Shown: positions 33,636 to 43,271, counted from the first letter of the stretch. The stretch is DNA of 46,398 nucleotides from Prescottella equi (GCF_002094305.1 NZ_LWTX01000016.1:1-46398), one strand, 5' to 3'. A program made the numbers and translations. The notes: generated by a model from the letters alone, not told the origin.

Positions 33636-35459
33636 ATGGGCAACGTGGTCGACGAGTTCATCACCCGCGTGTACGACGTCGTGTGCACCGACCGGGGCGG
33701 CGAGGTCGCCGACTACATCCCGGAACTGGCGGCCGTGGCGCCCGACGGACTCGGAATCGCCGTGGCCACCGCCGACGGGCACGTCTACCAGGTCGGCGAC
33801 ACGTCGGTGCCGTTCACCATCCAGTCCATCTCGAAACCCTTCACGTACGCGCTCGCGCTCGCCGACCGCGGCGTGGACGCCGTCGCCGAGAAGATCGACG
33901 TCGAGCCTTCCGGGGAACCGTTCAACGAGATCAGCCTGGATCCGGACACCGAGCGTCCGCGCAATCCCATGATCAACGCCGGTGCGATCACCGCGGCCTC
34001 GCTCATCGCGGGCGCGAATCCGGCGGAACGGTTCGAGAGGATCCGCACGCTGTACTCGCGCTGCGCGGGACGTCCGCTGACCCTCGACGAGGCCGTCTAC
34101 GACTCCGAGGCCCGCACCGGGCACCGCAACCGGGCGATCGGATACATGCTTCGGTCGTTCGGCGTCATCACGGACGACCCCGACGACGCCGTCGACGTGT
34201 ACTTCCGGCAGTGCTCGATCGAGGTCACGTGCCGAGATCTGGCACTGATGGCGGCGACGCTCGCGAACAACGGCGTCAACCCCCTCACCCGGGACCGGGT
34301 GCTCAACCCCGCGCTGGTCGAGCGGGTGCTGAGCGTCATGACGACGTGCGGGATGTACGACGCCGCCGGCGAGTGGGTGACGGAGGTCGGCATGCCCGCC
34401 AAGAGCGGCGTCGGGGGCGGTGTCCTGGCCGTGCTGCCCGGCCAACTGGGGATCGCGGTCTACTCGCCCCGGCTGGACCGGCACGGCAACAGCGTGCGGG
34501 GCGTACAGGCCTGCCGCGCACTGTCCGCCGACCTCGAACTGCACTTCCTGCACGTCACCCGCGCGGCCCGGTCGTCGATCAGGGCGCGGTACAGCGTCTC
34601 CCAGGCGCCCTCGCGCACGCGGCGCACCGAGGCCGAGCAGCAGTCGCTGGAGGCCTTCGGCGATCGCGGGCGGATCTACGAGTTGCACGGCGACCTGCTG
34701 TTCGCCGGCGCCGAGACCGCCGTCCGGGAGATCGAGGCCGAACGGGCGGACCTCGAGGTGGTCGTGGTCGATGTGCGCCGGGTCGACGACGTCAGCGGCG
34801 TCGCCCGCCGGATGATCGAGGCCCTGCGCGCCGACCTCGCCACCGGCGATTGCCGCACGGCCCTCGTCGACCCCGACGGCCTGTTCGGCCATGCCACGTC
34901 GAGCCTGACCCCCGACGATCCACGCGGGCGGGTGTTCGCAGATCTCGACTCGGCGACCCGTTGGTGCGAGGAAGTCCTGTTGGACCGGCATTGCGGCGTC
35001 GGCAGGCAACCGGAGTCGATCGAGCTCGAGGCCCACCCCCTCCTGGCCGACCTGACCGACGCCCAGTTCGAGCGCTTCGTCGACGAACTGGAACTGCGGA
35101 CCAGCGCACGCGGCGAGGTCGTCGCGCGGCGCGGCCAGCCGGCGTCGGGCATCCATCTCATCCTGTCCGGGCGGGCCAGTACCACCGTGACGACCGAGGA
35201 CGGCGTGATCCACCCGATCACCACGCTGTCCGCCGGAATGTCGTTCGGAGAGATGCCGACGCTGCTCGGTTCCACCTATCTCAACGACGTCCGCGCCGAC
35301 ACCCCGCTCACCCTCGCCGTCCTGCCTCCGGACGGGTTCGCGCGGCTCACCGGCAGTGCACCCGAGATCAAGGCGGCCCTTCTCGAGCGCCTTGCCGCCA
35401 TGGCGTACGGACAGCTGGAAGTGCTGCTGCGAACGTTCGAACACCACGGACGGAGCTGA
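33636..35459 (+). CDS. glsA: Glutaminase with fused STAS and cyclic-nucleotide-binding-like domains
   Basis: A 607-aa three-domain protein. Residues 1-305 form a serine-dependent beta-lactamase-like glutaminase: Ser64-I-S-Lys67 in QSISKPF, followed by NPMINAGAI and a Tyr in AVYDSEAR. It hydrolyses glutamine to glutamate and ammonia. About residues 325-430 resemble a STAS domain ([36 protein letters not shown]). Residues 470-600 look like a Crp-type cNMP-binding fold ([34 protein letters not shown]). No DNA-binding domain follows. The fusion suggests control by a ligand or partner protein. The ATG follows TACTGT by 6 nt. The gene has no obvious operon partner. Confidence 0.9.
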   Translation: MGNVVDEFITRVYDVVCTDRGGEVADYIPELAAVAPDGLGIAVATADGHVYQVGDTSVPFTIQSISKPFTYALALADRGVDAVAEKIDVEPSGEPFNEISLDPDTERPRNPMINAGAITAASLIAGANPAERFERIRTLYSRCAGRPLTLDEAVYDSEARTGHRNRAIGYMLRSFGVITDDPDDAVDVYFRQCSIEVTCRDLALMAATLANNGVNPLTRDRVLNPALVERVLSVMTTCGMYDAAGEWVTEVGMPAKSGVGGGVLAVLPGQLGIAVYSPRLDRHGNSVRGVQACRALSADLELHFLHVTRAARSSIRARYSVSQAPSRTRRTEAEQQSLEAFGDRGRIYELHGDLLFAGAETAVREIEAERADLEVVVVDVRRVDDVSGVARRMIEALRADLATGDCRTALVDPDGLFGHATSSLTPDDPRGRVFADLDSATRWCEEVLLDRHCGVGRQPESIELEAHPLLADLTDAQFERFVDELELRTSARGEVVARRGQPASGIHLILSGRASTTVTTEDGVIHPITTLSAGMSFGEMPTLLGSTYLNDVRADTPLTLAVLPPDGFARLTGSAPEIKAALLERLAAMAYGQLEVLLRTFEHHGRS

Positions 35460-35525
35460 CGCCGCACCGAACGCACCGGCTGGTCCGATTCGCGCCGGGC
35501 ACCGTGGGCGCGTGCGCGGCCGTCC

Positions 35526-35539
35526 GGTCTCGCGAGACC
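35526..35539 (+). promoter_or_regulatory. Perfect 14-bp palindrome upstream of the ABC exporter genes
   Basis: GGTCTCGCGAGACC is a perfect palindrome 89 bases upstream of the ABC ATPase start. The half-site CGAGACCA recurs at 35611-35618, just before the gene. This suggests a repressor operator for the exporter, but no regulator gene is adjacent. Confidence 0.45.
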
Positions 35540-35628
35540 ACGGAATTCGATTGCGCGGGCACCCGGTATCCGACAGGCTGGACGACGACCGAGTTGCGAC
35601 ATCGCTCACACGAGACCATGGGGACCAC

Positions 35629-36618
35629 ATGAGATCCGGCACCGCACTGGCCATCGAGACCACTGGATTGATCAAACGTTTCGGCTCCAACACCGCCGTC
35701 GACGGCGTCGACCTCGCTGTCCCCACGGGGGGTGTGTACGGGGTGCTGGGTCCGAACGGCGCCGGGAAGACGACGACGATCCGCATGCTCGCGACGTTGC
35801 TGCCGATCGACGGCGGCTCGGCCCGGGTGCTGGGCCACGACGTCGCGAAAGAGGCCGAGACGGTGCGCGCCAAGGTGTCCCTGACGGGGCAGTTCGCGTC
35901 GCTCGACGAGGATCTGACCGGCACCGAGAATCTCATGCTGCTGGGCCGGCTGTACGGGTACTCGCGGGCCGCGGCCCGCTCCCGCTGCGACCAGCTCCTC
36001 GACGCGTTCGGACTCCAGGACGCCGGCGGCCGTCAGGTCAAGACCTATTCGGGTGGCATGCGCAGGCGCATCGACATCGCTGCCAGCATCATCGTGACCC
36101 CCGAACTGATCTTCCTCGACGAACCGACGACCGGCCTCGATCCACGCAGCCGCAACCAGGTGTGGGAGATCGTCCGCGCCCTGGTGGCGGGAGGCACCAC
36201 CGTACTGCTCACCACCCAGTACCTGGACGAGGCGGACCAGCTGGCCGACCGGATCGCCGTGATCGACCACGGCAAGGTCATCGCCGAGGGCACCACCGGC
36301 CAGCTCAAGGCCTCGGTGGGCTCCGGAGCCCTGCACGTCCGCGTCGCCGAGCCTTCCCGGCGGGCCGACGCCGCCGTGACACTCGAACGCACGCTCGGCG
36401 TGCCCGTCAACCTCGAATCCGATCCCGCCGCGCTGACGGCACGCATCGACGACCCGCAGCGGGTGGCTCGCGCTCTCGCCGCACTCGACGACGAGAATCT
36501 CGCCGTCACGACGTTCGCGCTCGGCCAGCCCAGCCTCGACGAGGTGTTCCTCGCCCTGACCGGGCACGGCGCCGAGACCACCGCAGACTCCGACACCCTC
36601 GAGGGGACCGCGTCATGA
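35629..36618 (+). CDS. ABC transporter ATP-binding protein, DrrA family
   Basis: A 329-aa nucleotide-binding subunit of an ABC-2 exporter. Walker A is GPNGAGKTT (41-49), the Q-loop is in [15 protein letters not shown], the signature is YSGGMRRR, and Walker B is [12 protein letters not shown]. It has the C-terminal 80-residue extension of daunorubicin-resistance DrrA proteins, ending in [18 protein letters not shown]. It powers the membrane partner encoded next, whose ATG overlaps its stop. The substrate could be a drug, glycolipid or other amphiphile. ATG 35629 has GGGGA five bases upstream. Confidence 0.93.
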   Translation: MRSGTALAIETTGLIKRFGSNTAVDGVDLAVPTGGVYGVLGPNGAGKTTTIRMLATLLPIDGGSARVLGHDVAKEAETVRAKVSLTGQFASLDEDLTGTENLMLLGRLYGYSRAAARSRCDQLLDAFGLQDAGGRQVKTYSGGMRRRIDIAASIIVTPELIFLDEPTTGLDPRSRNQVWEIVRALVAGGTTVLLTTQYLDEADQLADRIAVIDHGKVIAEGTTGQLKASVGSGALHVRVAEPSRRADAAVTLERTLGVPVNLESDPAALTARIDDPQRVARALAALDDENLAVTTFALGQPSLDEVFLALTGHGAETTADSDTLEGTAS

Positions 36619-37445
36619 CCGACACCATCACCACCTCTGCGCAGGCGGTCGGCAACGTCCTGCAGATGCCCGGGCCGCGCCCGGCACGGCCGAACGCGCT
36701 GTCGACGTCGATGTCGTTCGGGTGGCGCGCCCTGCTCAAGATCAAGCACGTGCCGGAACAGCTGTTCGACGTGACCATGTTCCCGATCATGTTCACGCTG
36801 ATGTTCACGTTCCTGTTCGGCGGTGCGCTCGCCGGTTCGACCGGGGCCTACGTCCAGTTCCTCATTCCGGGCATCCTCGTGCAGACCGTCGTCATGATCA
36901 CGATGTACACCGGTCTCACGCTCAACAAGGACATCGAGAAGGGCGTCTTCGACCGCTTCCGCTCCCTGCCGATCTGGCGGCCGTCACCGCTGGTGGGCGC
37001 CCTGTTCGGCGACATCGTCCGCTACACGATCGCATCCGTGATCGTGCTGATCCTGGGCCTGATCCTCGGGTTCCGGCCGGCCGGCGGCGTCGTCGGAGTG
37101 GTGCTGTCGGTCCTGCTGTTGCTGCTGTTCTCGTTCAGCCTGTCGTGGGTGTGGACGATGTTCGCGATGCTGCTGCGCACCGAACAGGCCGTCATGGGCG
37201 TGTCGATGTTCATCCTGTTCCCGCTCACGTTCGCCAGCAACATCTTCGTCGACCCGTCTACGATGCCCGGCTGGCTGCAGGCGTTCGTCGAGGTCAACCC
37301 GATCAGTCACCTCGTCACGACTCTTCGCGCGCTGTGCGAAGGCTCGTTCGAGTTCGGCCAGATGTCGGGCGTGCTGATCTGGTGCGCCGGGTTCATCGTC
37401 ATCTTCGGACCGCTGACGATGCGCCTGTACAACCGCAAGACGTAG
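36615..37445 (+). CDS. ABC-2 type transporter permease, DrrB family
   Basis: A 276-aa membrane protein with about six transmembrane helices and the ABC-2 signature in the C-terminal half ([20 protein letters not shown], then [17 protein letters not shown]). It follows the DrrA-type ATPase with an ATGA overlap, so the two are translationally coupled half-transporter subunits. Export of a hydrophobic compound is likely; the identity is unknown. A perfect 17-bp hairpin follows 23 bases after the stop. Confidence 0.92.
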   Translation: MTDTITTSAQAVGNVLQMPGPRPARPNALSTSMSFGWRALLKIKHVPEQLFDVTMFPIMFTLMFTFLFGGALAGSTGAYVQFLIPGILVQTVVMITMYTGLTLNKDIEKGVFDRFRSLPIWRPSPLVGALFGDIVRYTIASVIVLILGLILGFRPAGGVVGVVLSVLLLLLFSFSLSWVWTMFAMLLRTEQAVMGVSMFILFPLTFASNIFVDPSTMPGWLQAFVEVNPISHLVTTLRALCEGSFEFGQMSGVLIWCAGFIVIFGPLTMRLYNRKT

Positions 37446-37468
37446 ACCCGGGATTCGACCCACGAAAC

Positions 37469-37506
37469 AGAGCGGCCCGCAACCGGTATCGGTTGCGGGC
37501 CGCTCT
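37469..37506. terminator. Bidirectional terminator between ABC exporter and DHA2 transporter
   Basis: A perfect 17-bp stem (37469-37485 with 37490-37506, arm starting AGAGCGGCCC) with loop GTAT is followed by CTTTCGTTG on the plus strand. It lies between convergent genes and can serve both. Confidence 0.88.
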
Positions 37507-37549
37507 CTTTCGTTGTTCTCGGTTGTTCTCGACCGCCTGGGAGCGTGCG

Positions 37550-39148
37550 TCAGGCCCGGATGTCCGCGGTCTCCGCGGCCTCGTCCGCATCGGCAGGCTT
37601 CTGGATGTCGATGGTCCGGCGCAGCGGAGTGTTCGGGATGAAGATCACGCACACGAGCGTGATCAGCGCGACCGCCGCCGCGATCAGGAACAGCAGTCCG
37701 GTGGCGTCACCGTAGGCGCCGCGGATGATGTCCGCGATCGGGCCCGGCAGCGCGTTCAGGTCCAGATTGCCGCCGCTACCCGGAGCGTGCGTGTCGATAC
37801 CGAGCTTCGCGAATCCGTCGGCCGACAGGGTCGTCACGCGGGTGGCGAGCACCGAACCGAGAACCGACACACCGATCGCACCGCCGAACGTCCGGAAGAA
37901 CGCCACCGAACTGCTGGCGGAGCCGATGTTCTGCACACTCACGGTGTTCTGGACGGCGAGCACCAGGTTCTGCATCAGGCTGCCGACGCCGATACCGACG
38001 ATCGCGATGTACACGCCGATCAGCCACAGGCTGGTCTCGTGGTCGATCGTGCCGAGCAGTCCGAAACCGATCACCAGCAGCACCGCGCCGCCCACGATGA
38101 AGGGCTTCCACTTGCCGAATCGGGTGATCAGCTGGCCGGAGACCACCGACGAGATCAGCATGCCCATCACCATCGGGATGGTCAGCACACCCGCGATCGT
38201 CGGGGAGTGCCCGCGCGCAGTCTGGAAGTACTGGCCGAGGAACGTCGTGGCACCGAACATCCCGACACCGACCGCGATGGACGCGACGATCGCCAGACCG
38301 GTGGTCTTCTCGGTGATGATGGCAAGCGGAATGATCGGCGACTTGACCTTCGATTCCACGATCACGGTCGCGATCAGCAGCAGCACGCCGACGCCGACGT
38401 AGATCGCCGACTCCTTCGAGATCCACGCGTAGTAGTCCGCCTTACCCGCGAACGACACCCAGATGAGCAGGATGCTGACGCCGGCGGTGAGGAGCGTCGC
38501 GCCCAACCAGTCGATGGAGACGTCGTCCTTGCGTTCGGTCGCGATGTGCAGCGTGCGCTGGAGCAGGAACAGCGCGACGACCGCGATCGGCACACAGACG
38601 AAGAAGCACCAGCGCCAGCCGAGCGGGCTGTCGACGATCACGCCGCCCAGGATCGGGCCACCGGACATCGAGACCGCCATTGCGGCACCCATGTAGCCCG
38701 AGTAGCGACCGCGGTCGCGGGGCGGAATGATGCTGCCGATGATCGCGACGACCAACGCGGTCAGACCGCCCATGCCGATGCCCTGCACGACGCGCGCCGC
38801 CAGCAGCACCGGCACGTTGTGCGCGAAGCCGGCGATGACCGAACCGATCACGAAGATCACGATCGAGGTCTGGACCAGGATCTTCTTGTTGAACAGGTCG
38901 GCGAGCTTGCCCCAGATCGGGGTCGACGCCGCGTTGGCCAGCAGCGCGGTGGTGATGACCCACGCGTACTGGGTCTGGTTGCCCTTCAGGTCACCGATGA
39001 TCGTCGGCAACGCCGTCGAGACGATGGTCGAACTGAGCAGTGCCGTGAACAGCGCTGCGATGAGGCCTGCCAGGACCTCGAGAATCTGGCGATGGGTCAT
39101 CGCCTCTTCACCGGTACCTGCCCGGCTCTCCCCCACTGGTGTCGTCAT
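37550..39148 (-). CDS. DHA2-family (14-TMS) MFS drug:H+ antiporter
   Basis: A 532-aa transporter of the EmrB/QacA type. Motif A is WGKLADLFNKK, motif C is MSGGPILGGV, and the first helix has STIVSTALPTIIGDL, characteristic of DHA2. A periplasmic loop of about 60 residues (TTLSADGFAKLGIDTH...) precedes the last helix. It likely exports cationic or amphipathic drugs, dyes or metabolites. ATG 39148 has GGGAGAG eight bases upstream. It overlaps the MarR stop as ATGA, so regulator and pump are co-translated. Confidence 0.92.
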   Translation of the reverse strand: MTTPVGESRAGTGEEAMTHRQILEVLAGLIAALFTALLSSTIVSTALPTIIGDLKGNQTQYAWVITTALLANAASTPIWGKLADLFNKKILVQTSIVIFVIGSVIAGFAHNVPVLLAARVVQGIGMGGLTALVVAIIGSIIPPRDRGRYSGYMGAAMAVSMSGGPILGGVIVDSPLGWRWCFFVCVPIAVVALFLLQRTLHIATERKDDVSIDWLGATLLTAGVSILLIWVSFAGKADYYAWISKESAIYVGVGVLLLIATVIVESKVKSPIIPLAIITEKTTGLAIVASIAVGVGMFGATTFLGQYFQTARGHSPTIAGVLTIPMVMGMLISSVVSGQLITRFGKWKPFIVGGAVLLVIGFGLLGTIDHETSLWLIGVYIAIVGIGVGSLMQNLVLAVQNTVSVQNIGSASSSVAFFRTFGGAIGVSVLGSVLATRVTTLSADGFAKLGIDTHAPGSGGNLDLNALPGPIADIIRGAYGDATGLLFLIAAAVALITLVCVIFIPNTPLRRTIDIQKPADADEAAETADIRA

Positions 39149-39627
39149 CGAAGTGCTCTCCCACATTGATCGGCTACTAGAGGCGAGGGGTCGGGACGCG
39201 TGGTCAGCGAGTCGGTGAGTCGTTCGACAGCGGTCAACGCCGCCGTCGCCTCCTCCTGGCTCCACTCACCGAGCAGGGCACGCAATCGCGCGGACCTGCG
39301 TTCCTTGGTGGTCTGCAACACCTCGTCGCCCTTTTCGGAGACCTGGACGCGGAAAGCCCGCCTGTCGTCCGGGTCCGGGTGACGCTCGACCAGGCCGGCG
39401 TCGACCAGTTCGGTCATCTGCCGGCTGAGCCCCGACTGGCTCAGACACAGAATCGACGCCAGTTCGTTCTGCCGGCACGGTCCCCGGGCCGACAGCGCGA
39501 CGAGCACGGCGACCAGTGCCGGGGCCATCGGATCGTCCGCTGTACCGGCGATCGCGTTCTTCAGCGAACGGCCGAACAGGAAGATCGCATCGACCAAGGC
39601 CTGCGCTGTGTCCGCCTGCACCGCCAT
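39145..39627 (-). CDS. MarR-family transcriptional regulator
   Basis: A 160-aa winged-helix regulator. The recognition region is CRQNELASILCLSQSGLSRQMTELVDAGLVER, and the wing is PDPDDRRAFRVQVSEKG, the DxRxxx motif of MarR. It lies directly upstream of, and overlaps, a DHA2 efflux gene. Its promoter carries a perfect inverted repeat across the -10, so it should repress itself and the pump until a ligand releases it. ATG 39627 is chosen because GGGGTG lies 6-7 bases upstream; ATG 39642 has its purine tract too close. Confidence 0.93.
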   Translation of the reverse strand: MAVQADTAQALVDAIFLFGRSLKNAIAGTADDPMAPALVAVLVALSARGPCRQNELASILCLSQSGLSRQMTELVDAGLVERHPDPDDRRAFRVQVSEKGDEVLQTTKERRSARLRALLGEWSQEEATAALTAVERLTDSLTTRPDPSPLVADQCGRALR

Positions 39628-39663
39628 CCGTACACCCCGCATCCCTCATAATTACTTGCAGAG

Positions 39664-39685
39664 CGCAACTATATGCATAGTTGCG
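39664..39685 (-). promoter_or_regulatory. MarR operator and promoter
   Basis: CGCAACTAT (39664-39672), spacer ATGC, then ATAGTTGCG (39677-39685): a perfect 9-bp inverted repeat of the MarR size. On the minus strand TTGCTT (39697-39692) and TATAGT (39673-39668), 18 bases apart, form a good promoter whose -10 lies inside the operator. The octamer AATTACTT flanks it as a direct repeat (39650-39657 and 39696-39703). Confidence 0.78.
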
Positions 39686-39785
39686 TGCCTCAAGCAATTA
39701 CTTCCCAAATGCGACATACCGCATTTCAGGGTCCCTACCAGCGCTTTTGTAAAAACAGGGCGGCCGGTCCGTGTCCGGCGCCACG

Positions 39786-41051
39786 TCATCGAGTGAGTAG
39801 CGCGAGGCTCTCGACGTGATGGGTGAGGGGGAAAGCATCGAAAGCGCGAACCTGTTCGAGCCGATAACCGCCCGCACGGAAGTGGGAGACGTCCCGCGCG
39901 AACGACGCCGGATCGCACCCGATGTGCACGATCCGCTGCGGGGCCGCCGCGACGATCGTGTCGACCACCTCGCGGCCGGCACCGGTCCGCGGCGGGTCGA
40001 GCACCACGACGTCGGGGGTGGGCAGATCGTGCAGGGCCCGCTCGACGCGCGCCGCATGCAGACGGACCTGCGGAAGGTCGGCCAACGCCTCGCCGCCGTC
40101 GGCCACGGCCTGCTTCGAGAACTCCACCGAATCGACACGTCCGGTCACCCCGACCTGGTCGGCGAGGGTGGCCGCGAACACTCCCACGCCGCCGTAGAGA
40201 TCCCACACGTTGTCACCCGCGGAGGGCTGCGTCCACTCCCCCACGACCTGTGCATACGTCTCGGCCGCACCGCGGTGCGCCTGCCAGAAGCCGGTGGCCG
40301 CGAGGTGCCACTCCCGGTCGCCGACCCGCTCGACGGGTCGGCCGGAGCCGATGACGACCCGCTCGGCCCGGGTACCCGACGACGCCGCTCGTCGCGCCGT
40401 CGCACCGCGCCGTCCCGGACTGCGTCGGCCCGTGCGCGACACCTTGGCCGGAGCGATCTCCACCACGTGCCGGTCGCCGTCCGCATCGAGCACCACCTGA
40501 ACCTCGCCGCCGGGCTGCCACGACCGCTCGGAGAGTCCCGCGTACGCGGACAGGTCGATCTGCGGGCACGCCAGGAACGTCTCGATCTCGAGGCTGCGGT
40601 AGCGATGGAAGCCGGGACGCCCCGACGCGTCGACCGCGAGCCGCACACGAGACCGCCAACCGGTTCCGTTGCCGGTTCCGGGAAGCGGCTCGACGGCGAC
40701 GTCCTGCTCGACGCCCGCGATCCGGCGCAGCTGCTCGGCGACGACGAACGCCTTCATCGACCGGCCCGCGTCGAGCGTGGCGTGCGAGTAGTCGCAGCAC
40801 CCGGCACCGCCCGGTCCCGCGATGGGGCACAGCGATTCGATCCGGTCCGGGGACGGCGCGAGGATCTCGACGGCGTCGGCGCGGCAGAACGAACCACCGC
40901 GATCCTCCGTCACCAGGGCGACCACCTTTTCGCCGGGCAGGCCGTGCCTGACGAAGAGCACGCGACCCTCGTGCCGGGCGACGCAGAACCCGCCGTGGCC
41001 GGGATTGCCCAACTCGACCTCGAGTCGACGTCCCGTCCAGTCCTCACTCAC
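39786..41051 (-). CDS. TrmA/RlmD-family class I SAM-dependent RNA (uracil-5-)methyltransferase
   Basis: A 421-aa RNA methyltransferase. An N-terminal TRAM-like OB region (VELGNPGHGGFCVARHEGRV, FVRHGLPGE) is followed by a Cys-containing segment (CPIAGPGGAGCCDYSH) that may be a relic or variant of the Fe-S motif. The SAM-binding domain has DLYGGVGVFAATLA, and the catalytic end has VVLDPPRTGAG with the nucleophilic Cys in HIGCDPASFARDV. It probably makes 5-methyluridine in tRNA or rRNA. It matches Rv2689c and lies 13 bases after the KimA-like gene. GTG 41051 is chosen; GTG 41054 is equivalent. Confidence 0.9.
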   Translation of the reverse strand: MSEDWTGRRLEVELGNPGHGGFCVARHEGRVLFVRHGLPGEKVVALVTEDRGGSFCRADAVEILAPSPDRIESLCPIAGPGGAGCCDYSHATLDAGRSMKAFVVAEQLRRIAGVEQDVAVEPLPGTGNGTGWRSRVRLAVDASGRPGFHRYRSLEIETFLACPQIDLSAYAGLSERSWQPGGEVQVVLDADGDRHVVEIAPAKVSRTGRRSPGRRGATARRAASSGTRAERVVIGSGRPVERVGDREWHLAATGFWQAHRGAAETYAQVVGEWTQPSAGDNVWDLYGGVGVFAATLADQVGVTGRVDSVEFSKQAVADGGEALADLPQVRLHAARVERALHDLPTPDVVVLDPPRTGAGREVVDTIVAAAPQRIVHIGCDPASFARDVSHFRAGGYRLEQVRAFDAFPLTHHVESLALLTR

Positions 41052-41064
41052 CACGAACCGCCCA

Positions 41065-43059
41065 TCACTTGTCTTCCGTCTCGAATCCACGCCGAATTGC
41101 GCCGGGAGCATTGTCCACCCGTTCGCGCTTGACCTTCTCCGACGAGCTCAGCTGCCAGGGCACGCTGGTGACCATCACGCCCGGCTGGAACAGCAGTCGG
41201 CTCTTCAGACGCAGCGCGCTCTGGTTGTGCAGGATCTGTTCCCACCAGTGGCCGACGACGTACTCGGGGATGAACACGGTCACGACGTCGCGTGGCGAGT
41301 CCCTGCGGACCCGGCGCACATAGTCGAGCACCGGCTTGGTGATCTCGCGGTACGGCGACTCGATCACCTTGAGCGGCACCGTGATGTCGCTCTTCTCCCA
41401 CTCTCGCACCAGTGCGCGGGTGTCGGGCTCGTCGACGTTGACCGTGACCGCCTCGATGGTGTCGGGCCGAGTGGCCCGCGCGTACGCGAGGGCCCGCATC
41501 GTCGGCATGTGCATCTTCGACACCAGGACGATCGAATGGGTGCGGCTCGGCAGGACGCCGTCCCACTCCTGTTCCTCGAGTTCCGCGGCGACGCTGTCGT
41601 AGTGCCGCCGGATCGACTTCATCACGATGAAGATCAGGATCATGGCGACGATGGCGATCCAGGCGCCGGCGGCGAACTTCGTCAGCAGCACGATGATCAG
41701 CACGGCACCCGTCATCGCGAGGCCGATCGAGTTGATCACCCGCGAACGCTGCATGCGCCGACGCTGCGTCGGATCCGTCTCGGCCCGCAGGTGCCGGGTC
41801 CAGTGCCGGATCATGCCGGTCTGGCTGAGCACGAACGAGACGAACACGCCGACGATGTAGAGCTGGATGAGCTTGGTCACCTCGGCGCCGAACACCACGA
41901 CGAAGGCGATGGCCGCGCCCGAGAGGAACAGGATGCCGTTGCTGAAGGCGAGTCGATCGCCACGGGTGTGCAGCTGACGCGGCAGGTAGCGGTCCTGCGC
42001 CAGCACCGACCCGAGCACGGGAAAGCCGTTGAAGGCGGTGTTGGCCGCGAGAACGAGGATCAGGGCCGTGACGATCGCCATGAAGTAGAAGCCGACCGGG
42101 AACCCGGAGAACACTGCCTCGGCCAGCTGCGCGATCAGCGTCTTCTGGTGATAGCCCTCCGGTGCCCCGACGAGCTGGGTGTCCGGATCGTGCGCGTAGA
42201 CGATGCCGATCTTCTGGGCCAGCATGATGATGCCCATCAGCAGCACGATCGCGAACGTGCCGAGCAGGAGCAGCGTGGTGGCAGCGTTGCGCGACTTGGG
42301 CTTCTGGAACGCCGGCACGCCGTTGCTGATCGCCTCGACGCCTGTCAGCGCGGCGCAACCGGACGAGAAGGCGCGCGCGATGAGGAAGGCGAAGGCGATG
42401 CCGTACAGATGGGAATCCTCGGCCTGCAGATCGAAGGCCGACGACTCGGCGTGGACGTCGTCGCCGAAGAGGTAGATCCGCGCGAAACCCCATCCGAGCA
42501 TGATCAGCATGCCGACGATGAAGGCGTAGGTGGGAAGCGCGAAGGCGGAACCCGACTCGCGGATTCCGCGCAGGTTCACGGCGGTCAGCAACGCGATCGC
42601 CGCGATCGCGAACAGAACCTTGTGCTGCGCGACGAACGGTACCGCCGAACCGATGTTCGACGCCGCGGACGAGATCGACACGGCGACCGTGAGCACGTAG
42701 TCGACCATGAGCGCACTGCCGACCGTCAAGCCCGCATTGGGTCCCAGGTTGGTCGTCGCGACCTCGTAGTCGCCACCACCCGACGGGTAGGCGTGCACGT
42801 TCTGCCGATAGCTGGCCACCACGACCGCCATCACCACTGCGACGGCCAGACCGATCCAGGGAGTGTAGGCGTACGCGGAGATGCCCGCGACGGAGAGGAC
42901 CAGGAAGATCTCCTCGGGCGCGTACGCGACCGAAGACATTGCATCCGAGGCGAAAACCGGTAGCGCGATGCGCTTGGGCAGTAGCGTGTGCCCAAGCTTG
43001 TCGCTTCGGAACGGCCGCCCCAGGATCAGCCGTTTTGCGGCTGTGGAAACCTTCGACAC
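41065..43059 (-). CDS. APC-superfamily permease, KimA-like potassium importer
   Basis: A 664-aa membrane protein with 12 helices (to about residue 480) and a 180-residue cytoplasmic C-terminal domain with USP-like features. It resembles Bacillus subtilis KimA, a proton-coupled K+ importer, in ASDAMSSVAY, SYRQNVHAYPSGGG, DYVLTVAVSIS and FSSGCAALTGVEAISN. Residues that bind K+ in KimA, as I recall them, have counterparts Asp39, Tyr46, Thr124, Ser128, Thr239 and Glu242. Databases usually call it only an APC permease (Rv2690c). It diverges from the TrkA-type ceoB. GTG 43059 lies 6 nt from TACGCT, suggesting a leaderless mRNA. Confidence 0.87.
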   Translation of the reverse strand: MSKVSTAAKRLILGRPFRSDKLGHTLLPKRIALPVFASDAMSSVAYAPEEIFLVLSVAGISAYAYTPWIGLAVAVVMAVVVASYRQNVHAYPSGGGDYEVATTNLGPNAGLTVGSALMVDYVLTVAVSISSAASNIGSAVPFVAQHKVLFAIAAIALLTAVNLRGIRESGSAFALPTYAFIVGMLIMLGWGFARIYLFGDDVHAESSAFDLQAEDSHLYGIAFAFLIARAFSSGCAALTGVEAISNGVPAFQKPKSRNAATTLLLLGTFAIVLLMGIIMLAQKIGIVYAHDPDTQLVGAPEGYHQKTLIAQLAEAVFSGFPVGFYFMAIVTALILVLAANTAFNGFPVLGSVLAQDRYLPRQLHTRGDRLAFSNGILFLSGAAIAFVVVFGAEVTKLIQLYIVGVFVSFVLSQTGMIRHWTRHLRAETDPTQRRRMQRSRVINSIGLAMTGAVLIIVLLTKFAAGAWIAIVAMILIFIVMKSIRRHYDSVAAELEEQEWDGVLPSRTHSIVLVSKMHMPTMRALAYARATRPDTIEAVTVNVDEPDTRALVREWEKSDITVPLKVIESPYREITKPVLDYVRRVRRDSPRDVVTVFIPEYVVGHWWEQILHNQSALRLKSRLLFQPGVMVTSVPWQLSSSEKVKRERVDNAPGAIRRGFETEDK

Positions 43060-43065
43060 CGCCAA

Positions 43066-43071
43066 AGCGTA
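43066..43071 (-). promoter_or_regulatory. Putative leaderless -10 of the KimA-like gene
   Basis: On the minus strand TACGCT ends 6 nt before the GTG at 43059, the same hexamer and spacing as at zapE. It lies in the 212-bp divergent region shared with ceoB, in which I see no other clear element. Confidence 0.42.
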
Positions 43072-43271
43072 AGCCGTCCGAACAGTTCCGTGACACGGGG
43101 GCGGCGCTCTGGGCGTTTCATCGACATTACTCTGCGCCCGAACTGCTGTGACACTCGCCCTCCCGCCCCGCACGACCGCGAATACTTGCTCTTCCCCAGG
43201 CGCGCTGTACGGTTCGATTCGACGCCGGCGGCAACCCGTCGGGTCTGACGTGAGATGAACGGAGTGGACGG

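Noticed and set aside
35629-37445. Equivalence of the ABC pair with the Rv2686c-Rv2688c fluoroquinolone transporter
   Set aside because: The position is roughly comparable, but gene number and orientation differ from what I recall, and the sequence fits the general DrrAB class. I did not carry over the name.
36722-39169. Plus-strand open frame running from the ABC permease into the DHA2 gene
   Set aside because: It crosses the 17-bp terminator at 37469-37506, and its Asp/His/Arg-rich translation has no domain. The real genes are in other frames.
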